Source of the DNA: Pseudarthrobacter defluvii
Lineage (GTDB): Bacteria; Actinomycetota; Actinomycetes; Actinomycetales; Micrococcaceae
DNA: 64,000 bases
Direction of reading: 5' to 3'
NCBI RefSeq assembly: GCF_030323865.1
Contig: NZ_CP066363.1
Coordinates: forward strand, 62,001 to 126,000
Under the pieces are notes generated by a model that saw only the letters and a list, made by a program, of their open reading frames with translations, searched no databases and had not been told where the DNA came from. The position numbers and the translations under genes are program-made. Below, piece by piece: positions 25,025 through 33,737 of the stretch (position 1 is its first letter; every line of letters begins with the position of its first letter).

Positions 25025-25485
25025 CTGCGGCACACCCACGGCCGCGCCCGCACTGCTCAGACTTCGAAACCGGGCCCAACCCCCATACAATCAGGCCCAC
25101 TCCAGACCGGGATCGCAGGTTCCTAGGGCACTTAGTGCATCATCACTCTTCACCACGCCCGGGGCCGCTGTCGCACCCCATGCGCGGGCTTCAGCGTCCG
25201 GCAAGCCCGGGGAGTGGCATCGTCTCTACCGCTTGGTCCCGCTGGGGTGCGGCTTTCCGGGTCGCAGGCAGGGAAGAGACCTTCTCGGCGCGGCACAGGA
25301 GGCCCCGCGCCGTCCGGACCCTATCCGCCACATACCCGGCATTCGGGTTTCCGTCCCGGGCTACAGTGCCCTGCGGGCGGACCGGACAAATCGGTAACCG
25401 GGCACAACCCGTGTGTGTGGTCACTACCGGCGCCCGAGGACCGGGTTTATTTCAGCAAACATAAGAAGTGGAGAAAGGAAAGGTT
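25025..25485. other. Leader/intergenic region before the PBP gene
   Basis: About 460 bp precede the penicillin-binding protein. Short frames on both strands have no supporting signal. The right end holds GAGAAAGGAAAGG, the ribosome site for the ATG at 25486. Confidence 0.45.
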
Positions 25486-27708
25486 ATGAGCGACATTCCA
25501 CCGACTGGGCGGTGGTCCGGCGCGGGAGTAGGTTTGCAGGGGAAGCTGCTCGGTTTTGTGGCAGCCAGCGTCCTGGCGGGTGTTCTGGTGGCTGGCTTGC
25601 TGGTGCCTGGTGCGGCGGTGGCAGGGGCGGCTCTGAGTGGCTCCAATGCGCTGTTCGCCAGTTTGCCGGCCGAACTGGCGGTCGAACCTCCTTCACAATC
25701 CACGAAGGTCCTGGCCTCGGACGGGCAGATTATTGCCACCTTCTACGCGGAGAACCGCTCCAGTGTTCCGCTTGATGAGATGTCTCCCTACCTCAAGGAC
25801 GCCATCGTGGCGATTGAGGACAGCCGGTTTTTCGAGCACGGCGGAGTCGACGGGCAGGGTATCCTGCGCGCCCTGACACGCAACCTCGCCACCGGTACCC
25901 GGCAAGGCGCCTCCACACTGACCCAGCAGTATGTCACCAATGTCATCAACGAATCCCTGGCCTCTTCGGGCCGCGAATCCGAAATAGTCCTCAACGGGCA
26001 AAAGGAAATTGGCGACAAACTGCGGGAGATGAAGCTGGCCATCGCCTTGGAGAAAAAGTTCTCCAAGGAACAGATCCTTGAGGGGTACCTGAACATTGTC
26101 TTCTTCAATCGGGACGCCTACGGCGCCGAAGCTGCGGCCCGGTACTACTTCAACACGACCGCGAAGGAATTGACCCTGCCCCAGGCGGCCCTGCTCGCCG
26201 GGCTGGTGAACAGCCCGAGTTTCTACGATCCGGCCGTGAACCCGGAACAATCCATCGCCCGCCGGAACCAGGTCCTGGGCAACATGCTAGCGCAAGGGAA
26301 AATACAACAGGCAGAGTATAACGCCGCGGTCGCGACCGGACCCGACCTGCAGCTCACCCCCTCCCGGCAAGGCTGCGCCGGAGCCCGGATGGGCCCTTAC
26401 TTCTGCAACTATGTTGCACGGCTGGTGCTCAACGACCCGGCCTACGGCTCCGACGTGGCGGAACGGGAAAGGAGGCTATACCGTGGCGGCCTGACGATCA
26501 CTACCACTCTGGACAGCAGGCTGCAGCACGCAGCGCAACAGCAGGTAGATGCCACTGCCGGGCCAAACCCTGGCAAATGGGGTGCGTCCCTTGTCACCGT
26601 GCAGCCAGGAACCGGGAAGATCCTGGCCATGGCCCAAAATACCGTGTACCTGCCGCAGGACGGGAAATTCGACACCCAGCTGAACTTTAATGTGGACGCC
26701 AAAGACAGCGCCGGAAACGACCTTAATGGGGCCGGCGGCTTTCAACCTGGATCCACCATGAAACCGTTCACATTCGCCCAATGGCTAAACGAGGGCAAAA
26801 GCATCACCGCGACAGTGGATGCGTCCAAACGCGTCTACCCTATCGGTTTCCCTTGGAAATCGACGTGCGGGAAGGTTTCCGGCGCCTACAGCACGGCCCA
26901 GAAAGCTGCCCGCCTAGATGCGGCGGACGACCTCCAGAATGCCGAGGAAGGGTTCTACCGGCCCATGCCAGTAAATTACGGGCTGTACAACTCCATCAAC
27001 ACCGCCACCTTCGCCTCGGCAGCCCAACTGGACTTCTGCGGAATCCAGAAAGTAGTCGACGCCCTGGGGGTACGCAGCGGCCTGGACAGCACACCCGTGA
27101 ACATTCATCAACTCGGCAATCTCCTGGGAGCCACCGGCGTATCACCTCTCAATATGGCTAACGCCTACGCAACATTCGCCAATGACGGGCAATACTGTGA
27201 ACCACGAGCCCTGGTCCGCATCACCCAGGCCGACGGAAGCGAACTCCCCGTCCCCGGAACCACCTGCCGCGAGGCCCTCAAACCGGACGTCGCCAAGGGC
27301 GTGAACTACGTGCTTCAAGACGTCCTCAAACGAGGCTCCGGCGTATACATCACACCTAAAATCCCCGCCGGGATACCAGCCGCCGCTAAAACGGGTACTT
27401 CAAACAACAACGGCGCCACCTGGGTGGTGGGTTACACCCGAGGACTTGCTACAGCCTCCTTCTTCGGGGACGCGCTGGAGGGACAACAACGTGCAGGACA
27501 AAACGTAACAATCAACGGCAAATTCTACAAAGGTATCGACGGGTACATGATCGCCGGCCCACAGTGGGCAAATTACATGTCCCAGGTCGCCGCCCTGTAC
27601 TCCACGGAAGCGTTTCCCGAACCGCCCGAAACGATGCTCAAGAACCAGCCCTCAAGCCCACCAACCACGGCCGCGAGGCCGACGCCATCGATCTCGCCGT
27701 CCCGCTGA
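25486..27708 (+). CDS. Class A penicillin-binding protein (PBP1A-like)
   Basis: The product has 740 residues. One N-terminal helix (GFVAASVLAGVLVAGLLVPGA) is followed by a GT51 transglycosylase domain with AIVAIEDSRFFEHGGVDGQG, GASTLTQQYV, KEIGDKLREMKLAIALE and EGYLNIVFF. The transpeptidase domain has the SxxK motif GSTMKPF, the SxN motif in YNSINTATF and AKTGTSNNN (KTG). It polymerises and cross-links peptidoglycan outside the membrane. Its location in an accessory island next to cytochrome biogenesis genes is unusual and fits with the wall hydrolases in the copper part. Confidence 0.95.
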   Translation: MSDIPPTGRWSGAGVGLQGKLLGFVAASVLAGVLVAGLLVPGAAVAGAALSGSNALFASLPAELAVEPPSQSTKVLASDGQIIATFYAENRSSVPLDEMSPYLKDAIVAIEDSRFFEHGGVDGQGILRALTRNLATGTRQGASTLTQQYVTNVINESLASSGRESEIVLNGQKEIGDKLREMKLAIALEKKFSKEQILEGYLNIVFFNRDAYGAEAAARYYFNTTAKELTLPQAALLAGLVNSPSFYDPAVNPEQSIARRNQVLGNMLAQGKIQQAEYNAAVATGPDLQLTPSRQGCAGARMGPYFCNYVARLVLNDPAYGSDVAERERRLYRGGLTITTTLDSRLQHAAQQQVDATAGPNPGKWGASLVTVQPGTGKILAMAQNTVYLPQDGKFDTQLNFNVDAKDSAGNDLNGAGGFQPGSTMKPFTFAQWLNEGKSITATVDASKRVYPIGFPWKSTCGKVSGAYSTAQKAARLDAADDLQNAEEGFYRPMPVNYGLYNSINTATFASAAQLDFCGIQKVVDALGVRSGLDSTPVNIHQLGNLLGATGVSPLNMANAYATFANDGQYCEPRALVRITQADGSELPVPGTTCREALKPDVAKGVNYVLQDVLKRGSGVYITPKIPAGIPAAAKTGTSNNNGATWVVGYTRGLATASFFGDALEGQQRAGQNVTINGKFYKGIDGYMIAGPQWANYMSQVAALYSTEAFPEPPETMLKNQPSSPPTTAARPTPSISPSR

Positions 27709-27888
27709 CCCCCGGTCGCAGAGGGCGGTGGCGGGGTGGCAGCGCTCATGGTAACCCGCCCGCGACACAGCAATTTCGCTGCCGCCTGAATGTCGGCGGG
27801 CCGGCTCGGAGCGCCTGCGGACCACCCCATCGATCCAGCCTCAGTCGTCAGTTTGGCAGAGACACCGTCACAGACAGAAAGGACTTTC

Positions 27889-29562
27889 GTGTCTGGAAGT
27901 TCACCTAACCCGGAACCCTGCCTGCAGGAGGCCACGAGGGCGGCTGCGCCTGCTCTTGGATTCAAGGAGATGCTGCGGTGGGCTTGGACGCAGCTGACCA
28001 GCATGCGCACGGCGCTGTTGCTGCTGCTCCTGCTGGCGGTGGCCGCAGTGCCGGGCTCGCTGTTCCCGCAGCGACCGGTCAATGCACCCGCTGTGGCGCG
28101 GTATCTGAAGGACAACCCTGCTGTCGGGCCGGTTGTCGATACCCTCCAGCTTTTTGACGTGTACACGTCGGTGTGGTTTTCGGCCATCTACCTGCTGCTG
28201 TTCATTTCGCTGATCGGCTGCGTACTGCCCCGGGCCAGGGCGCACTACAAGGCCCTGCGCTCCAGTCCGCCACGAACGCCACGACGGCTGTCCCGGCTGC
28301 CCGAGTACGGAACCATGGTCCTCCCCGCGGACGCGGGAACCTCCGCGGCGGCCGCCATCAGCGATGCCGCGGCAGTGTTGAAGAAGCGGGGATACCGGGT
28401 CGAGGTCCGCGATCTCGATGGCAACCGGCCTTCCTTGGGAGCCGAGCGCGGTTTCCTGAAGGAGGCAGGGAACCTGGTCTTTCACACCTCGCTGATCGGC
28501 GTGCTGGTCTGCGTGGCGGTCGGGGGCATGTTCGGCTACCGGGGACAAAAGATCATCGTTGAAGGCGACAGCTTCATCAACACCCTTGTCAGTTACGATG
28601 CTTTCACGCCCGGGACAAACTTCAACCCCGCGTGGCTGGAGCCCTTTGGCGTCACCTTGGATAAGTTCGAGGTCCGCTTCGACCGGGAATCGAAGAAGCA
28701 GTTCGGCCAGCCGATCGACTTCACCGCCGCCCTGACCACCAAGGACGGCGCAGGCGCGCCGCCGCGCCAGCAGATCCTGAAGGTCAACGATCCGGTCTAT
28801 TTCGGTGAAACCGGCATGTTCCTGGTCGGTAACGGCTATGCCCCAGTCGTGACGGTCAAGGACGGAACCGGTAAGACGGCCTTCAGCGGCCCGGTCGTGA
28901 CCGTCCCGAGCGACGGTGTTTATACCTCCTCAGTGGTGATCAAGGCTCCGGACGCGGCCCCGTCCCAGCTGGGCTTCGTCGGGTTCTTCCTGCCCTCGGC
29001 GGTCAAGAACGACCAGGGTATCTCCTACAGCTTCGACCCGGACCCGTTAAATCCTCAGTTAAACCTGAACTCCTACTATGGGAACCTCGGCCTGGACACC
29101 GGCGTGCCGCAAAACGTCTACGTCCTCGACGTAAAAAAGCTGACACAGCTGAACGGCCGGGACCTGCCGGCCGGCGGCATCACCCTTGCCCCCGGCGCCA
29201 CCTACACCCTTCCGGACGGGAAGGGCAGCATCAGCTTCGACGGGCTCAAGCGCTACATCGGCGTCGATGTCCGGTCCACGCCCGGCCAGAGCGGGGTTCT
29301 GGTGTTTTCGCTGCTGGCCGTCGCCGGCCTCATCACTTCCCTCTACGTGAACCGCCGCCGTGTCTGGGTCAGGGCGGGAACCCACGAAGACGGGCGCACC
29401 ATGGTCGAATACGGGCTGCTGGCCCGCGGCGAAGACCACCGGCTGGCTGCGGAGGCAGCCGCCGTCCGGGGATTGCTCAGCCATAGGTGGCTGAGCAATT
29501 ATTCGCCTGCTAATTGCGCCGCCACAGCCAATCCCTCTTCCTCCAGCACCACGGACCGGTAA
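27889..29562 (+). CDS. resB: Cytochrome c biogenesis protein ResB
   Basis: The product has 557 residues from a GTG at 27889 with GAAAGGA upstream. Three N-terminal helices include SMRTALLLLLLLAVAAVPGSLFPQR and VWFSAIYLLLFISLIGC. A further helix (LVFHTSLIGVLVCVAVGGMFGYRGQ) precedes a large extracytoplasmic domain, and the last helix is VLVFSLLAVAGLITSLYVNRRRVW, the layout of System II ResB. With CcsB it exports heme and joins it to apocytochrome c. The last ~20 residues are low-complexity and may not be native. The partner ccsB follows but is truncated. Confidence 0.93.
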   Translation: MSGSSPNPEPCLQEATRAAAPALGFKEMLRWAWTQLTSMRTALLLLLLLAVAAVPGSLFPQRPVNAPAVARYLKDNPAVGPVVDTLQLFDVYTSVWFSAIYLLLFISLIGCVLPRARAHYKALRSSPPRTPRRLSRLPEYGTMVLPADAGTSAAAAISDAAAVLKKRGYRVEVRDLDGNRPSLGAERGFLKEAGNLVFHTSLIGVLVCVAVGGMFGYRGQKIIVEGDSFINTLVSYDAFTPGTNFNPAWLEPFGVTLDKFEVRFDRESKKQFGQPIDFTAALTTKDGAGAPPRQQILKVNDPVYFGETGMFLVGNGYAPVVTVKDGTGKTAFSGPVVTVPSDGVYTSSVVIKAPDAAPSQLGFVGFFLPSAVKNDQGISYSFDPDPLNPQLNLNSYYGNLGLDTGVPQNVYVLDVKKLTQLNGRDLPAGGITLAPGATYTLPDGKGSISFDGLKRYIGVDVRSTPGQSGVLVFSLLAVAGLITSLYVNRRRVWVRAGTHEDGRTMVEYGLLARGEDHRLAAEAAAVRGLLSHRWLSNYSPANCAATANPSSSSTTDR

Positions 29563-29611
29563 ACGATTCCCTTGAATGAAACCTTGGGCCAGTACAGCGA
29601 GGGTTCCTGAA

Positions 29612-30301
29612 ATGGCGGGTGGCGTACCCGAGCACGAGCAGGACAGCCCAGCCGATGCTCGGACTGAGCGGAGCGGTCCCGAAGCTCCGGCCGGTCATCT
29701 GACGTCCGCTGCCGCCACCCAACCAGCCGCCGCAAGGGCCCGCCCAGCGGCCGACGGCCGAATGCTTTACGCCCCGGAGCGGCGGGTCTCTGCCCGCGTC
29801 GCCGTTGCGCTGACGGTACTGTGCGCCGTCATTCACGGCGCCGGGGTCGTCTCGCGCGGCCTGGGTGCCGCCGGCGTGCCATGGGGCAACATGTACGAGT
29901 TCCTGAGCACAGGCGCCTTCGTGGCAGCGGCCGTGTTCCTGCTGGTGCTGATCCGCCGGGACCTCCGGTTCCTGGGCACTTTCGTGGTGGGACTGGCGAT
30001 CATGATGCTGGTCGCGGCCTCGGTGGCGTACTGGACGCCCGTAGGCCATCTCGTCCCGGCACTTCAGAGCTACTGGCTCATCATCCACGTATCCATCGCC
30101 GTACTGTCCTGGGCGCTCTTCACCCTGACCTTCGCGATGTCCGCCCTGCAGCTGGTGCAGTCCCACCGCCAGAAGGCACTGGCCCGCGGTGGACCCGACA
30201 AGCTGGGCTTCATACGCCACGCTTTGCTCAGACTAGAACCTGGACCCGGGGATCGAGTCAATACTGGTTATGAGGATCAAATCCGGTTCGCTGACCGCTG
30301 A
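29612..30301 (+). pseudogene. ccsB: Cytochrome c biogenesis protein CcsB, 3'-truncated
   Basis: The frame has 229 codons from the ATG at 29612. A Pro/Ala-rich head is followed by four or five helices with NMYEFLSTGAFVAAAVFLLV, VPALQSYWLIIHVSIAVLSWALF and FAMSALQLVQ, which match the first two-thirds of CcsB. The conserved C-terminal heme region with its WDPKE-type motif is absent. Homology ends around 30,228 (RHALLRLEP), after which the frame reads unrelated sequence. It cannot work as a normal heme ligase unless a second copy exists elsewhere. Confidence 0.8.
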
Positions 30302-30834
30302 TCTTGCCGCCGCCGTGGCCGGGTACGCTGCTGGCCCTGATGGCCTGTGGTTTCTCGCCAAGGGCTTGTTCCCCAACGGAGACTTCTTGCCCGCCGTCAG
30401 AGTCGGTGACGCGGGCTCCCAATTAGCCGGGGGCCTACTGCCCTCCGTTGTCGCCTCATTCGAACGGGAACTTGGCCACCGGCCCTCCCAGCGCTGGCAG
30501 GCGCCTTGGTCGCCATTGCCGCCAACGTCATCGCCCTCTGAAGCGAAAAACAAAGCCGCCCCCTAACGGCGCCACGAGCAGGACGAACGACCCAGGAACC
30601 CCGAGCAAGGCTTCTAGGCCTACTGGAAGTGTTCGAGTCAGCATGATTGGCCCGGTGCTCCAACAGAATGACGTACACCGTAACCGGACATGAAGCTAGA
30701 TTGAGGCAGTGCATATCCGTTTCGTCTGCGATATCACACCAAGTTGCCGCGGAGCGGCCTTCGGAGCATCTCTGACCCGCACGTCCATGACCTTCCCAGC
30801 GAACGGGGTCGCTACCTGTTTCTTATCGCTGCGG
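30302..30834. other. Junction region between ccsB fragment and nuo operon
   Basis: About 530 bp follow the truncated ccsB gene. A plus-strand frame (30270-30566, 98 codons) has a plausible composition but no recognised domain. A shifted frame ends in a short hydrophobic stretch (AGALVAIAANVIAL), which suggests a decayed membrane-protein gene. It probably marks a recombination scar. Confidence 0.45.
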
Positions 30835-32250
30835 TTAGGCTAATCCAGCCCAGAGGATGCCTCCACCGATACCCACAAAAAGCGTTAGGGCTGCTCCTGC
30901 TATGGCAACCCGGGTGGGCCAGGCCCGGGGGCTGAAGTCACCGGCTCCGGGTGAATCGGGTGAGGCGGCGCGGAAGGCGGGGGCGAGCCAGCGGAGGTAG
31001 TAGAAGAGGCTGGCGACCGTGTTGAGTGCTGCGAGGGCGGCAAGCCACCAGAAGCCGCCATCCCAAGCTGCGGTAAAGACGGCCAGTTTGCCGAGGAAGA
31101 CTCCCGTGGGTGGGGTCCCGACCAGGCTGAGCAGCGCCACAACAAGTGCTACGGCGTGCCATGGCCGGGCCGTGGATAACCCTTCGTAGCCGCGGAGTTC
31201 GGCGCGATCCGGGTGGGCCCCGATGATGGCGAAGGCAGTGAGGTTACTGGCGGCATAACCGGCCAGGTAGATCAGCAGGGAGGGCAGGGCCAGCGGAACC
31301 GCTCCTGCCACGGCGACGGGCATGAGCAGGTATCCGGCCTGGCTGACCGTGGACCAGCCCAGCAGACGCCTGGGATTTGTCTGGGCGAAGGCGGCGAGGT
31401 TTCCCAGTGTCATGGTGACCGCCGCGAACAGGGCGACCAGCAGCGGCCACGCTACGGTTCCGGGTATCTGCTCCAGCAGACGGTAGGCGGCCAGGATCCC
31501 GCCGATTTTCGGCACCGTGGTGGCGAAAGCGGCAGCCGCGGTCCCGGCCCCTTCGGCGGCATCCGGAACCCAGAAGTGGGCGGGAACGGCTCCTGCCTTG
31601 AACATCAGCCCGGCCAACACGCCCACCAGCCCCACACCGGTTATCGCCCCTGCGGCATGTTCGAGCCCCGACCGGAGGCCGGCGTAGGACGTGGTTCCGG
31701 CGGCGGCATAGAGCACGGCGGCGCCGAGCATGAGCAGGATGCCGAAGAATGCGCCCTGCAGGTAGGTCTTGAGCGCGGCCTCGGCGCCATTCTTGGTTCT
31801 TCCGATGCCGATCAGGGCATACAGCGGGATGCTGGCAAGGAGGAAACCCGCGATGAGCACCAGGAGGTCGGCCGCACCTGAAAGCACGGTCGCGCCGAGG
31901 CAAGCCAGCAGGATCAGGGTGTAGGTTTCGCTTTCGCGCTCGGTTCCGCGGAGTTCATCGCTGCCCAGCACGATGACCAGCAGGGCCGATATTGCCACTA
32001 CCAGCCGCCCGGCGCCGGTGCCGGCGTCGATCGCGTAGCTACCGGAGTAGGCGGACGTGGCCGTTCCAGCAACGGCGGCAGCAGCCGCGGTTGCGCTTGC
32101 TGCCAGCGCGCCCAGTGCAATGATCCGGCTGATCCATTGCCGTTCCCGGGGAACGAATGATCCGGTCAGCAGAGCGGTGATGGCACCGGTCAGCATCAGG
32201 ATTTCCGGAAGCAGCGCGAGGGCATCAGCGCCGGGATTCATGGATTCCAC
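30835..32250 (-). CDS. nuoN: NADH-quinone oxidoreductase subunit N-like membrane protein
   Basis: The product has 471 residues with ~14 helices of the proton-antiporter family. It has the conserved charged helices seen in NuoN: YALIGIGRTKNGAEAALKTYLQGAFF (Lys/Glu), FKAGAVPAHFWVPDAAEGAGT and LGWSTVSQAGYLLMPV. It starts at a GTG (32250), with GGAGGG 9 bp upstream, 6 bp after the nuoM stop. It is the last gene of a minus-strand complex I-like operon and would move H+ or Na+ across the membrane. Confidence 0.92.
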   Translation of the reverse strand: MESMNPGADALALLPEILMLTGAITALLTGSFVPRERQWISRIIALGALAASATAAAAAVAGTATSAYSGSYAIDAGTGAGRLVVAISALLVIVLGSDELRGTERESETYTLILLACLGATVLSGAADLLVLIAGFLLASIPLYALIGIGRTKNGAEAALKTYLQGAFFGILLMLGAAVLYAAAGTTSYAGLRSGLEHAAGAITGVGLVGVLAGLMFKAGAVPAHFWVPDAAEGAGTAAAAFATTVPKIGGILAAYRLLEQIPGTVAWPLLVALFAAVTMTLGNLAAFAQTNPRRLLGWSTVSQAGYLLMPVAVAGAVPLALPSLLIYLAGYAASNLTAFAIIGAHPDRAELRGYEGLSTARPWHAVALVVALLSLVGTPPTGVFLGKLAVFTAAWDGGFWWLAALAALNTVASLFYYLRWLAPAFRAASPDSPGAGDFSPRAWPTRVAIAGAALTLFVGIGGGILWAGLA

Positions 32251-32256
32251 TAACGC

Positions 32257-33735
32257 CTACCCTCCCAGCAGGCTGACCAGCGACGCCGAGGCCGGGCTGA
32301 TGGTGTCCAGCAAGGGCGCCGGGATGAGGCCGATCAGCACAGAGAGCACCAGCAGGCCGCCTGTGGACCAGGCTTCGGCAGGGCGAAGGTCAGCCAGTCC
32401 GGGGGACTTTCCCCGTGGTTCCCCGGTGAACACGCGCTGGAGTGCGCGCAGGAAGAGCGCGGCTGTGATGAGGATGCCGGGAAGTGCGAGGGCGGTCAGG
32501 GGGACGGCGCCGATGCTGCCGGCGAAGATCTGGAATTCGGCGATGAAGCCGCTGAAGCCGGGCAGGCCGAGCGAGGCGAAGGCCGCCACGGCGAAGAACG
32601 CCGCGAAACGGGGTGCGGGGGAGGCGAGGCCGCCGAAGGCGCCCATGTCGTAGGTGCCGGCCCGGCTGTGCAGCACTCCGGCCAGCAGGAAGAGGGCGCC
32701 GGTGATGAGGCCGTGGCTGACCATCTGCGTGACGGCGCCGGTGACTGCTGTTTCCCTGGCCGCGGGATTGCCGCCGGCACCGGCTGCGGCCAGGGCGAGG
32801 ACGATGTAGCCCATGTGGTTGACGGAGGTGTAGGCGATCATGCGTTTCAGGTCGCTCTGGGCCAGGGCCACGAGTGCCCCGTACAGAACCGACACCACGC
32901 CCACAGCCACCAGGGCAGGGACCCACGCCCGCCAGGCGTCGGGAAGCAGCGGCATCGCGATCCGGACGAAGCCGTAGGTGCCCATTTTCAGCAGCACACC
33001 GGCAAGGACGGCTGAGCCGGTGGCGGGCGCATCGGTATGTGCCGGGGGCAGCCAGGTGTGGAACGGGACGGTGGGGGTCTTGATGGCCAGGCCGACAACG
33101 ACGGCGCCAAGCACCCACAGGCCGGCCGGGTTGTCACGCAGCGGCTGGGTCCGGAGCAGTTCCGGAATATCGAACGTGTGCGGCGCGCCGCCGAGGTAAA
33201 GCCCGATGAAGCCCAACAACAGCGCCAGCGAGCCCAGGAACGTGTAGAGGAAGAACTTCAGGGCCGACCGTGCCTTGTCCCCGTGGCCCCATCCGGCGAT
33301 CACGAAATACATGCCAACGATGGACAGATCGAAGAACAGGAAGAACAGGATGAGGTCCTGGGCGGCGAACAGTCCCACGCTGGTGGCTTCGAGGAACAGG
33401 AACAGTGCTGCCCTGGGGGCCGGCCGGTCCCTGGCGCCCCAGTCGTACACGGCGCAGGCAAGGAAGATGACGGCGGTGAGGCCGATCAGGGGCAGCGACA
33501 GTCCGTCCACCCCCACGTGGTAGCTGCTTCCCACATTCGGGATCCAGCGAAGGCGTTCCTCATAGGCCAGTCCGTCCGGTCCCGGAGTCCGGTACCCGGC
33601 CCACAGGATCGCGGTGAGTACCACCTCGACGGCGGTCGCTCCCAGGAAGAGGGCGCGGGCCATGCCGCCGCGTCCGGCGGACATCAGGACGGCCGCCGCC
33701 GCGGCCAGGGGGAAGAGGATGGCGAGACTGAGCAA
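32257..33735 (-). CDS. nuoM: NADH-quinone oxidoreductase subunit M-like membrane protein
   Basis: The product has 492 residues and ~14 helices. It includes VGVDGLSLPLIGLTAVIF, the key Lys helix FLYTFLGSLALLLGFIGL, KTPTVPFHTWLPPAHTDAPATGSAVLAGVLLKMGTYGFVRI (conserved Pro/His/Lys) and AYTSVNHMGYIVLAL. It starts at a TTG just after the nuoL stop, preceded by GTGAGG. It is one of three antiporter-like subunits kept in the operon and shows no internal damage. Confidence 0.94.
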   Translation of the reverse strand: MLSLAILFPLAAAAAVLMSAGRGGMARALFLGATAVEVVLTAILWAGYRTPGPDGLAYEERLRWIPNVGSSYHVGVDGLSLPLIGLTAVIFLACAVYDWGARDRPAPRAALFLFLEATSVGLFAAQDLILFFLFFDLSIVGMYFVIAGWGHGDKARSALKFFLYTFLGSLALLLGFIGLYLGGAPHTFDIPELLRTQPLRDNPAGLWVLGAVVVGLAIKTPTVPFHTWLPPAHTDAPATGSAVLAGVLLKMGTYGFVRIAMPLLPDAWRAWVPALVAVGVVSVLYGALVALAQSDLKRMIAYTSVNHMGYIVLALAAAGAGGNPAARETAVTGAVTQMVSHGLITGALFLLAGVLHSRAGTYDMGAFGGLASPAPRFAAFFAVAAFASLGLPGFSGFIAEFQIFAGSIGAVPLTALALPGILITAALFLRALQRVFTGEPRGKSPGLADLRPAEAWSTGGLLVLSVLIGLIPAPLLDTISPASASLVSLLGG

Positions 33736-33737
33736 AG

